Shown here in pieces: positions 46,042 through 55,387 of a stretch of 64,000 nt of DNA. The translations under genes were made by a program, and so were the position numbers. Source of the DNA: an uncultured Lachnospiraceae bacterium (GTDB lineage: Bacteria > Bacillota > Clostridia > Lachnospirales > Lachnospiraceae); NCBI GenBank assembly GCA_902786515.1, contig CADADA010000018.1, forward strand, positions 1-64,000. The letters are read 5' to 3'. The number at the start of each line of letters is the position of its first letter. Position 1 is the first letter of the stretch. The notes under the pieces are model-generated. The model made no database searches and was not told the DNA's origin. It worked only from the letters and a program-made list of their open reading frames with translations.

Positions 46042-47032
46042 ATGCTTAATCATAGCCGAGGCGGGAGTGAATCACAACGGCAGACTGGATATCGCTTTAC
46101 AGTTGTGTGATGCTGCAAAAAAAGCAGGTGCAGATGTTGTGAAATTTCAGACATGGAAGACAGAAAATTTAATTACAGGTAGTGTGGAGCAGGCGCAGTA
46201 TCAGATGAAAAATACCGGTATTCAGGAATCTCAATTTGATATGCTGAAAAAACTTGAACTTTCTTATGATGATTTTAAAATTATAAAGAAGCATTGTGAT
46301 GAAATCGGTATTATATTTGCATCAACCGCTGATGAACCTGAGAGTCTGGATTTTCTTGTTGAGCTGGGAATCCCTTTCATCAAGGTAGGCTCAGGGGATA
46401 TTGGAAATGTTTCTTTTTTACGTTATATTGGAAGTAAAAAACTTCCGGTTATTCTTAGTACCGGAATGAGTTCGTTGGGAGATGTGGATATTTCTATTAA
46501 TGCACTTAGAGATGGTGGAGCGACAGATATTACCGTGTTGCATTGTACCACCAACTATCCATGTCCATATGAGGATGTGAACTTGAGAGCAATGCTGACA
46601 CTTAGGGACGCCTTTCATTTGCCGGTAGGATACTCAGATCATACTATCGGAAGGGATGTTGCAGTTTCGGCCGTCACTTTGGGAGCACAAATTATTGAGA
46701 AACATTTTACATTGGATTGCTCCATGGAAGGACCTGATCATCTTGCAAGCACTGAACCTGATGAATTTGCCGAAATGATTAAGTCTATTCGTATAGTGGA
46801 ATCATGTCTGGGGGATGGCATAAAGACTCCGACAAAAGCGGAGAAAGACATTTTAAAAGTCGTTACTAAAAGGATTGTTGCAAAGCAAAGTATAGCAAAA
46901 GGGGAAAAATTCACCGAAGATAATATATGCGTAAAACGTAACGATGTTGGAGCACTGGCAAAAGAGTGGGATTTACTGCTTGGGAAAATGGCAGATAGGG
47001 AATATGGGGAGGACGAAGGGGTTGTGTTGTGA
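46028..47032 (+). CDS. legI: Legionaminate synthase (NeuB family)
   Basis: Condenses the 2,4-diacetamido-trideoxymannose with phosphoenolpyruvate to legionaminic acid. The TIM barrel has IAEAGVNHNGRLDIA, VKFQTWKTENL, STGMSSLGDVD, LHCTTNYPCP, GYSDHTIG and EKHFTLD. The C-terminal 65 residues are the SAF antifreeze-like domain (KGEKFTEDNICVKR). GGAGG precedes the ATG by 8 bases. It is the last gene of the cluster; decayed DNA follows. Distinguishing legionaminate from pseudaminate or sialate use rests on the LegB/LegC/PtmE/LegG set. Confidence 0.92.
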   Translation: MNLSKCLIIAEAGVNHNGRLDIALQLCDAAKKAGADVVKFQTWKTENLITGSVEQAQYQMKNTGIQESQFDMLKKLELSYDDFKIIKKHCDEIGIIFASTADEPESLDFLVELGIPFIKVGSGDIGNVSFLRYIGSKKLPVILSTGMSSLGDVDISINALRDGGATDITVLHCTTNYPCPYEDVNLRAMLTLRDAFHLPVGYSDHTIGRDVAVSAVTLGAQIIEKHFTLDCSMEGPDHLASTEPDEFAEMIKSIRIVESCLGDGIKTPTKAEKDILKVVTKRIVAKQSIAKGEKFTEDNICVKRNDVGALAKEWDLLLGKMADREYGEDEGVVL

Positions 47033-47687
47033 TAGCTTTAATTAATGTATTAGATATTGATAATGACAGATTCATTAACTTTTAGAAAATATACTATGAT
47101 AGTATATCGTACATGAATGTCAGCAGAGTAAGGGAAAAAAGAAAAAATAGCAGTATTGATAACGTTATTCTCGGTATTTCACATACTGAGGTCGGAATTA
47201 AAGTAGAAAACCTATTGTTCTAAAAAGATTTGAATATACAATATAGGAAAATACCCTGTGTTTTGATAAGCTCCTCAACCTGGCAAGATTGATAAATCTG
47301 GATATGAAGATATATTGTGTTATAATTCTATACCCATCTGAGATTTGGTAATTTACTATCTGAGTGGAAAAAGGTGTTTTATTGGGTAATGACGGAAATG
47401 AAAAAAATACTCATTTGAGTTTTATGATTTTACAGAAGATGAGATTGCAAAAAATTGCTGTTATTATCAGGATGCGGCACATCTTAATTGTGCAGGAGCA
47501 TTAAAATTTACGAACAAATTGAAAAAAATAATAAACTTAACGTAAACGCGGAATAACAGCCCGTTCCATAAATTACTCTTTTTATGAGATAAACAATTTA
47601 CATAGAGTTGAATGTTTCCTTGATTACATTCTTGATATAGAGCATTTTACTCTAAAGTATGATTGAGAACGGAGTTGATATACTCAA
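47033..47687. other. Decayed intergenic region with SGNH-like gene remnant
   Basis: No intact gene. A perfect 8-bp stem (ATATACTA/TAGTATAT) with a 3-base loop lies at 47089-47107 and could end the leg operon. On the plus strand, about 47423-47543, a short frame reads YDFTEDEIAKNCCYYQ, then DAAHLNCAGALKFTNKL. This resembles the C-terminal DxxHLNxxGAxKFT block of SGNH-hydrolase/DltD-like proteins. The rest of that gene is not recognisable. The remaining sequence holds nothing I can identify. Confidence 0.5.
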
Positions 47688-48038
47688 ATGGATTACCCTC
47701 AAAACTTATCAAAATCAGTCAGGCATTGGTTCGATTTGATTCAGCAATGCCGTGCTAGTTGAAAGTCTGATCGCCAGTGGTTAATTAAAAACAACATCAG
47801 ATCTTCATCGTTTTATTATCATATAAAACGCCTTCGTGAAAAAACTTGTAAAATACCGATGAGTTCTTTTGCACGAGGCGTTGAAATACACGAAGTTGTT
47901 CCACTTATGATTAATGAGGATTTGCCACTTCCAAAAAGCGAGTCTGTTGTTTCTGGCACAGTTGCTGCTTTTAATGAAGTTGTACTACGTTTCACAATTC
48001 AGAGTGTAACGGAGGAAATAACCAATCAGGCAACGTAG
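47688..48038 (+). pseudogene. IS66 accessory protein TnpA, one stop
   Basis: The frame reads DYPQNLSKSVRHWFDLIQQC, an in-frame TGA, then KSDRQWLIKNNIRSSSFYYH. This matches IS66 TnpA, in which the stop would replace a glycine codon in the usual CRxSGLS motif. Apart from that stop it is open for 117 codons to TAG at 48036. It is the first of three decayed IS66 genes in order. Confidence 0.72.
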
Positions 48039-48159
48039 TCAGTGATTCATAATACATTATCTTCGTAGCGAAGCCTGTTTTAGACGATATCTGGGGAATT
48101 TTCCCATTTTACTGTGTGACCGGTTTATCCTAATGTTGGAATAAAAAGGAACGACGGAC

Positions 48160-48330
48160 ATGCGACGCAACATTGATGAATTAATGGGGATTATCCGAGA
48201 TACTTATCAAATGGATCCTAATGCACATGCTCTTTATCTTTTTTGCGGAAGAAACACTCTCAAGGCATTATACTTTGATAAAGGGTTTAAGGGGCTTCCT
48301 CATTACAGAATGGAAACCGATTTCAAATAA
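48160..48330 (+). pseudogene. IS66 TnpB remnant
   Basis: MRRNIDELMGIIRDTYQMDP, then ALYLFCGRNTLKALYFD, match IS66 TnpB (Orf2), whose family consensus has a DLRKSIDGL start and LFLFCGRRRDRIK core. The N-terminal third and the C-terminus are missing or altered and the frame stops at 48328. It lies between TnpA and TnpC remnants as expected for IS66. Confidence 0.75.
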
Positions 48331-48339
48331 CTTGGTACC

Positions 48340-49095
48340 AGAAATCTGAGAGAAACGCTGGCAAACTGGTGTATTCTTGCTACCCAAAAGTATTTATTTT
48401 CCGCTTTTTAACAGGCAACATAAAAAACTGTTAAAACAAGATATCATTCACGCTGACGAGACAACCTGTCAAGTGTTACGTGAAGATGGCAAGGAAGCAC
48501 AGTCAACTTCCTATATGTGGATTTATTCCAATGAAACAGATGGTTTTCCCGGGATTGTTTTATATGATTACCAACTGAAAAGAGGTGGCGCATATCCGCA
48601 GGAATTCCTGAGTGGTTTTCGCGGGAAACTACAGTGTGATGGTTATCAAGGCTACAATAAAGTAGAGGCTGTTCAGTTAATCTGCCGTAGTGCACATGCC
48701 AGAAGAAAGTTTTATGAAGCACTTCCGGCAGAGAAGAAGAAAACCATTAAGTTGCTGGATGTGAATTCCAACGAAACAATCAAGGAGCTTGAGATTCCTC
48801 AGAAAGACCTTGAAAAATACATTCGTGCTGAAATAGGAGTGGCTTATTTCAATAAACTCTTTTATCTGGAGAGAACCTATAAAGATTTATTTACTGAAAA
48901 GCGGCAGGCAAAGCGCATGGAACAGAAAGTTCCAATCTGGAAAACTTTTTCAGCTGGCTCGGGACATTACATCCAACAAATGGGAGCAGACTCGAGAAAG
49001 AGGTGAACTATGCCAAAAATCACAAAGACACGTTGCAAGGGTACCTACAAGACGGAGGTTGTGAACTATCTAATAGCAAAGCTGAGTGTTATAGC
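48340..49095 (+). pseudogene. IS66 transposase TnpC remnant
   Basis: The longest open piece (48377-49006) contains IIHADETTCQVL with the first DDE aspartate, SYMWIYSNET, GKLQCDGYQGYNKV with the second aspartate, and ICRSAHARRKFYEA. Upstream, 48340-48400 matches the preceding LANWCI segment in another frame. Downstream, 49003-49080 continues in a shifted frame as NYAKNHKDTLQGYLQDGGCE. The N-terminal half is deleted. The element is therefore dead and frameshifted at least twice. IS66 ends were not located. Confidence 0.85.
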
Positions 49096-49185
49096 TATAA
49101 AATTTTATCCGAAATATACTGGGCTTTCCTGTCCGTCGATTGACGGTTGTAATGACCATAAATATATAGGAAGGAGACGGTAACA

Positions 49186-50148
49186 GTGAACACAAAAGTT
49201 ATAAATTTGAGAAAACCTTTATTAGAGCAACTGTTAAATAATGCAATTTTAAATTCAATGAGTTGGGCTATGGACAATTGTTGTAAAAGACCACAAGAAC
49301 CAGATTATATAGCTGCAATGTCATTAAAATTCCCAAAAGATTTGTTTAAAATTCTACAGTTGACTTTTCTGAATGAAGAGTTTTCAGTAACAGGAGTGTA
49401 CTGTCACCAGAAGCCGATTGTGGATATTAACGAAGTTAAAAGACCGGAATTAGGAGATTTATTATTAGTATATATTGGGGAAGATTACAAACGAAAAAAA
49501 ATAATGAACTCACTTCTGTTACAGGCAAAAATAACAAATACGCTGGAAAAAGAAATATCATCAAATGAATATCATCAATTAAAATTATACACGGAATGGC
49601 CTGAATTTACATATCATAGAGCTGGATGCTTAAATGGGATTAGAAGAAATATTTTTCCCAAAACAATCACAGATGGAGCACAATATTTGTTAATTGATGA
49701 CAATCCTTATACTAATGGAATGGATGGAGATATAGAAAAATTTCCAATGGGTTGTGCTATACCTGGTAGTATATTGATGTGCAATGATAGTTTCTCTAAT
49801 GAAATAATAAATTTTTTAAAGTTTAAATCAGGAAGAATTTGTGATGTTGATTATCATAATACAAAAGATGAATGGTCAAAAATGATTTGGGATTTATTAA
49901 GAATTTCATGTGGGCAGTTTTCAAAGAGAAAAAATGCAGGTTTATACAGGTTTCCTAGAAAAAATGAATGCAAACGTTTTTATACAAAACATATGGAAGA
50001 AGAATCAATTATTTATGATTTACTTCAAGAAGGTGAAAATATTGATTCAGATGGTGAAACGGGGGTGTCAGTTATCATTATAGAAAATAACCATTTTAGA
50101 AATAATTATGATGGTGGGCGTGAATGGGATTATTTTAATTATAATTAA
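49186..50148 (+). CDS. Unknown protein with PD-(D/E)xK-like motif
   Basis: A 320-residue protein of unrecognised family. ELGDLLLVYIGED (residues 88-100) followed by SLLLQAKITN (with Gln113-Ala-Lys115) has the spacing of a restriction-endonuclease-like core (D...QxK). That makes it a candidate nuclease. The N-terminus (SMSWAMDNCCKRP) and the C-terminal half, with several aromatic and cysteine residues, show no further motif. GTG 49186 follows AAGGAG by 9 bases. It sits between a dead IS66 and cas6, so it may be a CRISPR accessory gene or another defence gene. Function is unproven. Confidence 0.6.
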   Translation: MNTKVINLRKPLLEQLLNNAILNSMSWAMDNCCKRPQEPDYIAAMSLKFPKDLFKILQLTFLNEEFSVTGVYCHQKPIVDINEVKRPELGDLLLVYIGEDYKRKKIMNSLLLQAKITNTLEKEISSNEYHQLKLYTEWPEFTYHRAGCLNGIRRNIFPKTITDGAQYLLIDDNPYTNGMDGDIEKFPMGCAIPGSILMCNDSFSNEIINFLKFKSGRICDVDYHNTKDEWSKMIWDLLRISCGQFSKRKNAGLYRFPRKNECKRFYTKHMEEESIIYDLLQEGENIDSDGETGVSVIIIENNHFRNNYDGGREWDYFNYN

Positions 50149-50217
50149 TGAACGGGTACATTCACTAATATTCTTTATGTAATGGTAATGAATGCGTTAA
50201 AAGAATGAGCTAAAGAA

Positions 50218-50961
50218 ATGAAATATGCTTTGCGATTTCGGACAGAAACACCGTTACAGCTTCCGGTAAATTATAATAAGATTTTGCAGGCAGCAATCTT
50301 GAACTGGCTGCAAAATCAAGAAGCTACGGTTTTTTTGCACGATGTAGGGTATGAACATCATCATAGAAAGTATAAACTGTATACTTTTTCTGATATCCGC
50401 GGAGAATACCGGTATTTGGAAAAAGTTCGTAGGATAGAGTATTTGAATGAATTTTATATTTTTCTATCATTCTATTCAGATGATTATGAGTGGATTGTTA
50501 ATGATAATGTGAAAAACAAGAAACCGATTGTTTTTGGGACAAATGTTGTACCGTTGATAGATGCTATGGTGGCAGATGAGGTTTATCAGTCATGCATAGT
50601 TGACACGGCATCCCCGATTACAGTTCATTCAACCTTTGAGAAACAAGATGGGAGGAAGATAACTCATTATTATGAACCTACAGAAAAAGGGTTTTCAGAA
50701 ATGGTTCGCAATAATTTAATTAGAAAATATGTATCATATCATGGAGTCGAGCCAGAATCTGCTGACTTCTCAATCAAGCCGTATAATTGTAAAAAACTAA
50801 GAAGAATTGATACAAGTTATGACAGAATAGTTATACGTGCATGGCGTGGAAGTTATGAAATTGATGGTTCGCCTGAATTAATCAAGATGGCATTGCTGGC
50901 AGGGATTGGAGAGAGAAATGCTATAGGATTTGGTTGCGTTTTGCAACGAAAATTTCGGTAG
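50218..50961 (+). CDS. cas6: Cas6 CRISPR endoribonuclease, copy 1
   Basis: Processes CRISPR precursor RNA into crRNA. The 247-residue RAMP protein ends in the glycine-rich signature GIGERNAIGFGC. Its first strand (YALRFRTETPLQLPV) is also Cas6-like. It is nearly identical to the gene at 59948; I count five substitutions before the C-terminus. Here one C is missing near the end, so the tail reads RKFR instead of RKSSVG. That is unlikely to matter. The first array starts about 335 bp downstream. No clear ribosome site is seen here, unlike copy 2. Confidence 0.9.
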   Translation: MKYALRFRTETPLQLPVNYNKILQAAILNWLQNQEATVFLHDVGYEHHHRKYKLYTFSDIRGEYRYLEKVRRIEYLNEFYIFLSFYSDDYEWIVNDNVKNKKPIVFGTNVVPLIDAMVADEVYQSCIVDTASPITVHSTFEKQDGRKITHYYEPTEKGFSEMVRNNLIRKYVSYHGVEPESADFSIKPYNCKKLRRIDTSYDRIVIRAWRGSYEIDGSPELIKMALLAGIGERNAIGFGCVLQRKFR

Positions 50962-50972
50962 GTTGAGATATA

Positions 50973-51050
50973 AGGAATTTATAAGGGTTCGTTTGATAAT
51001 GCTGCTATAAGCCATGGCTTATCTGAATTTGTTCGGAGCAAAAATTTGTA
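50973..51050 (+). pseudogene. Zinc-peptidase-like gene, remnant A
   Basis: Bases 50973-50999 match the KGTFDNAA coding region of the peptidase-like gene at 54473. They are fused directly to the last codons (AAISHGLSEFVRS) and stop of the same gene. An internal deletion of roughly 500 bp explains this. It sits immediately before leader 1, just as the fuller copies sit before leaders 2 and 3. Confidence 0.8.
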
Positions 51051-51296
51051 GGTGTTATGAAGAATATTCGCTGTAGCATGTTGTTAATTACAAGGCATAA
51101 AAAGTCGGTCAATCTATAATGCCGTAAATACAAAGAAAACTGAGTGTATATGTGGCTTAATAGCTCAAAAATGTGGTGAAAATGACCAGATTTTAGAAGA
51201 CATAAACCAAACGATCGACCGACTTTTTTGGCAAATATATTGAAAAAAAGGGGGTAATATGGTAGGATAGGTAATAGAAATGGCTTAAATACCGTT
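51051..51296 (+). promoter_or_regulatory. CRISPR leader 1
   Basis: AT-rich leader upstream of array 1, with near-identical copies at 53820-54131 and 55388-55585. It contains AAAAAGTCGGTCAATC (51099-51114) and GATCGACCGACTTTTTT (51213-51229), which form an almost perfect inverted repeat. The segment adjoining the first repeat (GGCTTAAATRCYGTT pattern, with GGGGGTAATATGG upstream) is the most conserved part and is the likely integration signal. No gene is seen. Confidence 0.75.
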
Positions 51297-51777
51297 GTTG
51301 ATGCGATACTTATGAAGAATTGAAACTCTGTTTTTAATGCAAATTGATGCCTTGGACAACATTCAGTTTTTTTTGTTGATGCGATACTTATGAAGAATTG
51401 AAACTAATGCAAGCCCGTCATCCTTTTGCACGCATGTTATTTTTTTTTTTCATAGAAAGTTGATGCGATACTTATGAAGAATTGAAACTCTCCAAACTGA
51501 TGAGGTGCTGTCACAATATCATAAATAGATACTTGTGTTGATGCGATACTTATGAAGAATTGAAACCTATCCATTAATCCTATATCTAAAAGACAATTAG
51601 ATGCGTTGATGCGATACTTATGAAGAATTGAAACATAGTCCTATAGTTACTCTTTTTTTGCCTCTAGATTCTAGTCTTTTTTGTTGATGCGATACTTGTG
51701 AAGAATTGAAACTGAATTCCATGCAGTACAGGGAATACGATCTAAACCATCCGTTGTTGATGCGATACTTATGAAGA
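51297..51777 (+). CRISPR. CRISPR array 1: six spacers
   Basis: Six full 30-base repeats start at 51297, 51375, 51459, 51537, 51605 and 51683. A truncated one follows at 51756-51777. The repeat begins GTTGATGCGATACTTATG and ends AAGAATTGAAAC. The repeat at 51683 has one change (ACTTGTG). Spacers are 48, 54, 48, 38, 48 and 43 bases, long and variable. The 3' end ATTGAAAC gives the usual 8-base type III crRNA handle, so transcription is rightward. The last repeat is cut at GAAGA and joined straight to the cas2 region. Confidence 0.98.
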
Positions 51778-51999
51778 GTGTTATTAGACGAAATATATGA
51801 TTATTTAAGCGAAGTATCAGAAGGGATTAGGTTGAAAATGTTTGTAATTTTAAAATATGATGTTAATAATCGCAGAGTTTCTAAGGTGCGTAAAATCTGT
51901 CTGAAATATCTTACTCATTTAAAACGGAAAATGTTAGTGAAGCAATCAATCATATTCAAAAATTGTACGATATTTTTGAATGTGGCAATGTGTTTATAA
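51778..51999 (+). pseudogene. cas2 remnant 1
   Basis: From TTG at 51832 it reads KMFVILKYDVNNRRVSKVRK, the first third of the Cas2 encoded at 56150. It then jumps at about 51920 into sequence normally found upstream of the peptidase-like gene. Before it, in the same frame, is LLDEIYDYLSEV. That short segment also precedes intact cas2 and may be the tail of a lost upstream cas gene. The remaining two thirds of cas2 are deleted. Confidence 0.8.
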
Positions 52000-52331
52000 G
52001 GAGAAAAAGAAATTTATGGAAGTTGGACGTGAGTCAATATTAGAAAGAACATCTAAACTGTTAACAAGAGATGATGGGAAGAAGTTTTTGAAAACAGATA
52101 GGTTGGATTGGATCAAGCAAATTTTGAAAGAGTCAGAGTATGAGATTATGAAAGAAACGTCACTATCTGTTATCTATAAAAAGAAGAATGTTGATGGAAG
52201 AAGATGATAATGTACATACAAAGATGCATCCTATACTATTGATAATATTTACTCAAATTCAAATGAAAAAATAGTAAAAAAAATGTTTGAAATTGCGAAG
52301 GATATACAAATTAAATTCATGGTAACTAGAG

Positions 52332-53529
52332 TGAGTTTACAAGTTACAAAGTTGAAACGTCAAGAAACGCTTAAACCGGCACTTTCTTGCGTTTATTAAA
52401 CAAATACCTAACCGTTGTATTTTTTCTGAAGACCATAAGCAGCCTCAATCTGATCAGATAATTCATCCCCTGTTATAAAAGCCTCTATCTTTTTCGGTTT
52501 TTTTACATCTCCATAAAAAGTTGATACTCTGTTGATACAATTCATTGACTTGAGATACTGGTTAATACTGCAATCAATTCCTTTTTCCTGTAGTTCTTTT
52601 CTGATAATTGCACAGAGTCTGTATGCCATAACACAAGTAAATATATGCACCGCGATTCTCTGATCAGTCCAGTGAAATATTGGTCTCACGGTAAGAAAAT
52701 CTGTATCTTTCATTTGCTTAAATGAACTCTCTACATGCCAAGTGCTTCGATATGATGAAACAATTTGATAGTCTGTCAGATCATTCCTGTCAGTGAACAG
52801 AACTGTTTTCCCAAGCTGTTCGTCCTTTATCTTTTGCAGCTTCTGTTCCGAATCAGAAAATGTAAGCAAAACATGCTCATCCTTGGTTATAACTTCATAT
52901 TCAAAGATATCATTCATATATTCTCTACAATTTAATACTTTTTCAACGGATTTTTTACACTTTGAACTGTAGGCTTTTTCCCTTTGGTTATCTCACCTTT
53001 GAAACGTTTTAAAAGTCTTCCTTGTATATCAAGAAGTTCATTTTTCGTTTTCTCAATATTAATGCATATTCCTTGCAACTGTCCTTTCTCAAGTTCAGGA
53101 TTATGAACAATCAATGCGGTAACATCTCTTTCAAAAGCCTTTGTTTCTGTGCGATAAACAGTAAGGTTTCTGTATTTTTCACTTGCATTGTCAGGGCATT
53201 CAAGTGGCATATATTTCTTTTTGTCAATGTTGTACAGTTGAGGTATCTGATTCTTTTTCAAACCACCTATATAGTGAAATTTCAGTTCTTCGTTTTCAAG
53301 CATGTCGAGATTATTATGAGAGTTATTGCCACGATCGAAAAATATAGTAATCTCAGCATCTTTCCCTAAAACATTACAAAAACGCTGTTTAAGCTGTTCC
53401 ATCATTTCGGCAAATTGTTTGGAATCGCTACGATTTCCAGGATATGTTTCGGTAAACAACGGGATAGAATAATCCGGTGTAACCAGAAAAGCAAGTCCGA
53501 CTGTCTTTAGGTCATTACGCTTAGCTTTA
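52332..53529 (-). mobile_element. IS1634-type insertion remnant
   Basis: Foreign segment inside peptidase remnant B. It contains the 3' two thirds of a transposase on the minus strand plus about 75 bases beyond its stop. At the right-hand edge the transposase coding sequence runs straight into the peptidase gene without an IS end. The element is therefore truncated at its 5' side. No target duplication is evident. Confidence 0.8.
52408..53529 (-). pseudogene. IS1634-family transposase, truncated and frameshifted
   Basis: DDE transposase of the IS4/IS1634 type. Visible are TETYPGNRSDSKQFAEMMEQ, ITIFFDRGNNSHNNLDML with the second aspartate, and YRSTWHVESSFKQMKDTDFL with the Y-R-E-K signature including the catalytic Glu. 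The N-terminus is missing. A one-base frameshift in an A-run near 52945 separates the two open pieces (52932-53529 and 52408-52917). Restoring it gives SVEKVLNCREYMNDIF across the break. Confidence 0.85.
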
Positions 53530-53817
53530 GAATCCAAATGATTTCTTTGATAACATGGAAAGTGAAATACAAGATTACTATGATAAAAAACTTGAAGTAG
53601 CAGATACTGCTTATGAAGATGAATCAATCGAGTACGGCAAGTGTGAGAACTGTATTTCAGCTTTTTCTTTGTGTTTATCATCCTATGATAATGATGATGA
53701 TTATAACATGCATACAGATAAACCTGTAAAAAAAGAAATGCATTTAGTGAGTATATAGAAGCTGTCGCTGCTATAAGTCATGGTTTATCTGAATTAGTTT
53801 GGAGCACAGATTTGTAG

Positions 53818-54131
53818 GTGATTTGAAGGAATCTGATGTAGCATGTTGTAGATTACAAGGCATAAAAAAGTCGGTCAATCTATAATGCCGTAAATACAAT
53901 GAAAACTGAGTGTATATGTGGCTTAAGAGCTTAAAAATGTGATGAAAATGACAAGATTTACAACAAAAAGTCGGTCGGTCTCAGGAGAATTATGACAGAT
54001 CCAAAAAAGTCAGAGTTTATGCGGATTTTAGAATACATAAATCAAATGATTGACCGACTTTTTTGGCAAATATATTGAAAAAATGGGGGTAATATGGTAG
54101 GATAGATAATAGAAATGGCTTAAATGCTGTT
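53818..54131 (+). promoter_or_regulatory. CRISPR leader 2 with 201-bp inverted-repeat element
   Basis: Leader copy upstream of array 2. A perfect 17-bp inverted repeat, AAAAAAGTCGGTCAATC (53864-53880) and GATTGACCGACTTTTTT (54048-54064), bounds a 201-bp segment. Inside is a further AAAAAGTCGGTCGGTC half-site near 53966 and a 28-codon frame at 53992. Copy 1 has a shorter version and copy 3 lacks the right arm. The arrangement suits a stem-loop or a MITE-like insertion. Confidence 0.72.
53992..54078 (+). CDS. Possible 28-residue leader-embedded small ORF
   Basis: AGGAG lies 6 bases before ATG 53992. The frame reads MTDPKKSEFMRILEYINQ and ends LFWQIY at 54078, partly overlapping the right inverted repeat. 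The same N-terminus (MTDSKKSEF) occurs right after cas6 copy 2 at 60701, and the same C-terminus occurs in leader 1. It is probably a relic of a gene once located after cas6, or a real short peptide. Function unknown. Confidence 0.35.
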   Translation: MTDPKKSEFMRILEYINQMIDRLFWQIY

Positions 54132-54234
54132 GTTGATGCGATACTTATGAAGAATTGAAACACAAAATCTCCATATACCAAAAGCTTATTATCTGTATAA
54201 AATACATTTTTTGTTGATGCGATACTTATGAAGA
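54132..54234 (+). CRISPR. CRISPR array 2: one spacer
   Basis: One full repeat at 54132-54161, a 51-base spacer ending in a run of T, and the same truncated repeat as in array 1 (54213-54234). Identical repeat and leader to arrays 1 and 3. The truncated repeat is again followed directly by the cas2-associated segment (GTGTTATTAGA). It has probably shrunk by recombination between repeats. Confidence 0.95.
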
Positions 54235-54410
54235 GTGTTATTAGATGATATATATGATTATTTAAGCGAAGTATCAGAAGGGGATATATTGAAAATGTTT
54301 GTAATTTTGAAATATGATGTTAATAATCGCAGAGTTTCTAAGGTGCGTAAAATCTGACTGAAATATCTTACTCATTCAAAAGGGAAAATGTTAGTGAAGC
54401 TATCAATCAT
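54235..54410 (+). pseudogene. cas2 remnant 2
   Basis: Begins with the same 60-base preamble as remnant 1. From about 54289 it reads KMFVILKYDVNNRRVSKVRK, then a TGA where the intact gene has CLK. Like remnant 1 it switches into the peptidase upstream sequence soon after. Remnants 1 and 2 share the same downstream breakpoint, so one was copied from the other. Confidence 0.8.
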
Positions 54411-54472
54411 AATCAAAAATTGTACGATATTTTAGAATATGGCAATGTGTTTATAAGGAGAAAAAGAAATCT

Positions 54473-55384
54473 ATGGAAGTTGAACGTGAGTCAATATTAG
54501 AAAGAACAGCTAAACTATTAACAAGAGATGATGGGAAGAAGTTTTTGAAAACAGATAGGTTGGATTGGATTAAGCAAATTTTGAAAGATTCAGAGTATGA
54601 GATTATGAAAGAAACGTCACTATCTGTTATCTATAAAAAGAAGAATGTTGATGTATAAGATGAGCTGGTTCTTATTTCTACTCATGTGGATTGTGTATCA
54701 GAAATAAAAAAAACGAGTTTTAAAGTCACAAATAAAGGAAATTATAAGGGAACTTTCGATAATGCTGCCACTAACGCAGTGGCTGTAATTGATATGCTGG
54801 AGAATAAATTTTCAGATAATACAATTATTGCATTTACAGGAGATGAAGAAGAACATAATAATGGAGCAAAACAGGTAAGAAAATACCTAAAGGATAAGCA
54901 AAAGAAGTTTATTGCTATTGCTTTAGATTTAACGTTTAATCTAGAATCGGAAGAAGATGATAATGTACATACATACAAAGATGCATCCTATACTATTGAT
55001 AATATTCACTCAAATTCAAATGAAAAAATAGTAAAAAAAATCTTTGAAATTGCGAAGGATATACAAATTAAATTCATGGTAACCAGAGCTGAGAATCTAA
55101 ATGATTTCTTTGATAACAGGGAAAGTGAAATACAAGATTACTATGATAAAAAACTTGAAGTAGCAGATACTGCTTATGAAGATGAAGCAATCGAGTACGG
55201 CAAGTGCGAGAACTGTATTTCAGCTTTTTCTTTGTGTTTACCATCCGATGATAATGATGATGATTATAACATGCATACAGATAAACCTGTAAAAATAAAA
55301 AGAAATGCATTTAGTGAGTATATAGAAGCTGTTGCTGCTATAAGTCATGGTTTGTCTGAATTTGTTCGGAGCACAGATTTGTAG
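54473..55384 (+). pseudogene. Zinc-peptidase-like gene (M20/M28 type), one in-frame stop
   Basis: Nearly complete copy of 303 codons. A single TAA at 54656-54658 splits it, and both halves are in the same frame. The product resembles aminopeptidases of the M20/M28/M42 group. STHVDC just after the stop gives the HxD metal motif, GTFDNAATNA the bridging Asp, and FTGDEEEHNNG the catalytic and metal-binding Glu pair. ALDLTF gives a further acidic ligand. The C-terminus is acidic and Asp-rich. AAGGAG lies 10 bases or so upstream of ATG 54473. A restart at GTG 54686 would lack the HxD motif, so activity is doubtful. It lies between a cas2 fragment and a CRISPR leader. Confidence 0.8.
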
Positions 55385-55387
55385 GTG

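Larger units (their letters stand above)
52017..53817 (+). pseudogene. Zinc-peptidase-like gene, remnant B, interrupted by IS
   Basis: The 5' part (52017-52195) matches the first 60 codons of the copy at 54473. A deletion then joins NVDG to the EEDDNVH region. The frame is broken after 52207, and matching DNA runs to about 52331. An IS1634-type remnant fills 52332-53529. The last part (53530-53817) again matches the C-terminus (ESEIQDYYDKKLEVADTAYE) with small changes. The gene cannot be functional. Confidence 0.85.

Noticed and set aside
38496..47032. Pseudaminic acid pathway (PseB/C/I)
   Set aside because: PtmE-type CBS nucleotidyltransferase and a NeuC-type hydrolysing epimerase belong to the legionaminate route; no PseG- or PseH-like gene is seen.
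51778..51999. New 73-residue gene after array 1
   Set aside because: Comparison with 56150 shows it is a cas2 start fused to unrelated downstream sequence, so it is a remnant rather than a gene.
53022..53369. 115-codon plus-strand frame inside the IS1634 remnant
   Set aside because: Lies opposite the transposase coding region, which has clear DDE motifs; the plus-strand translation has no motif.
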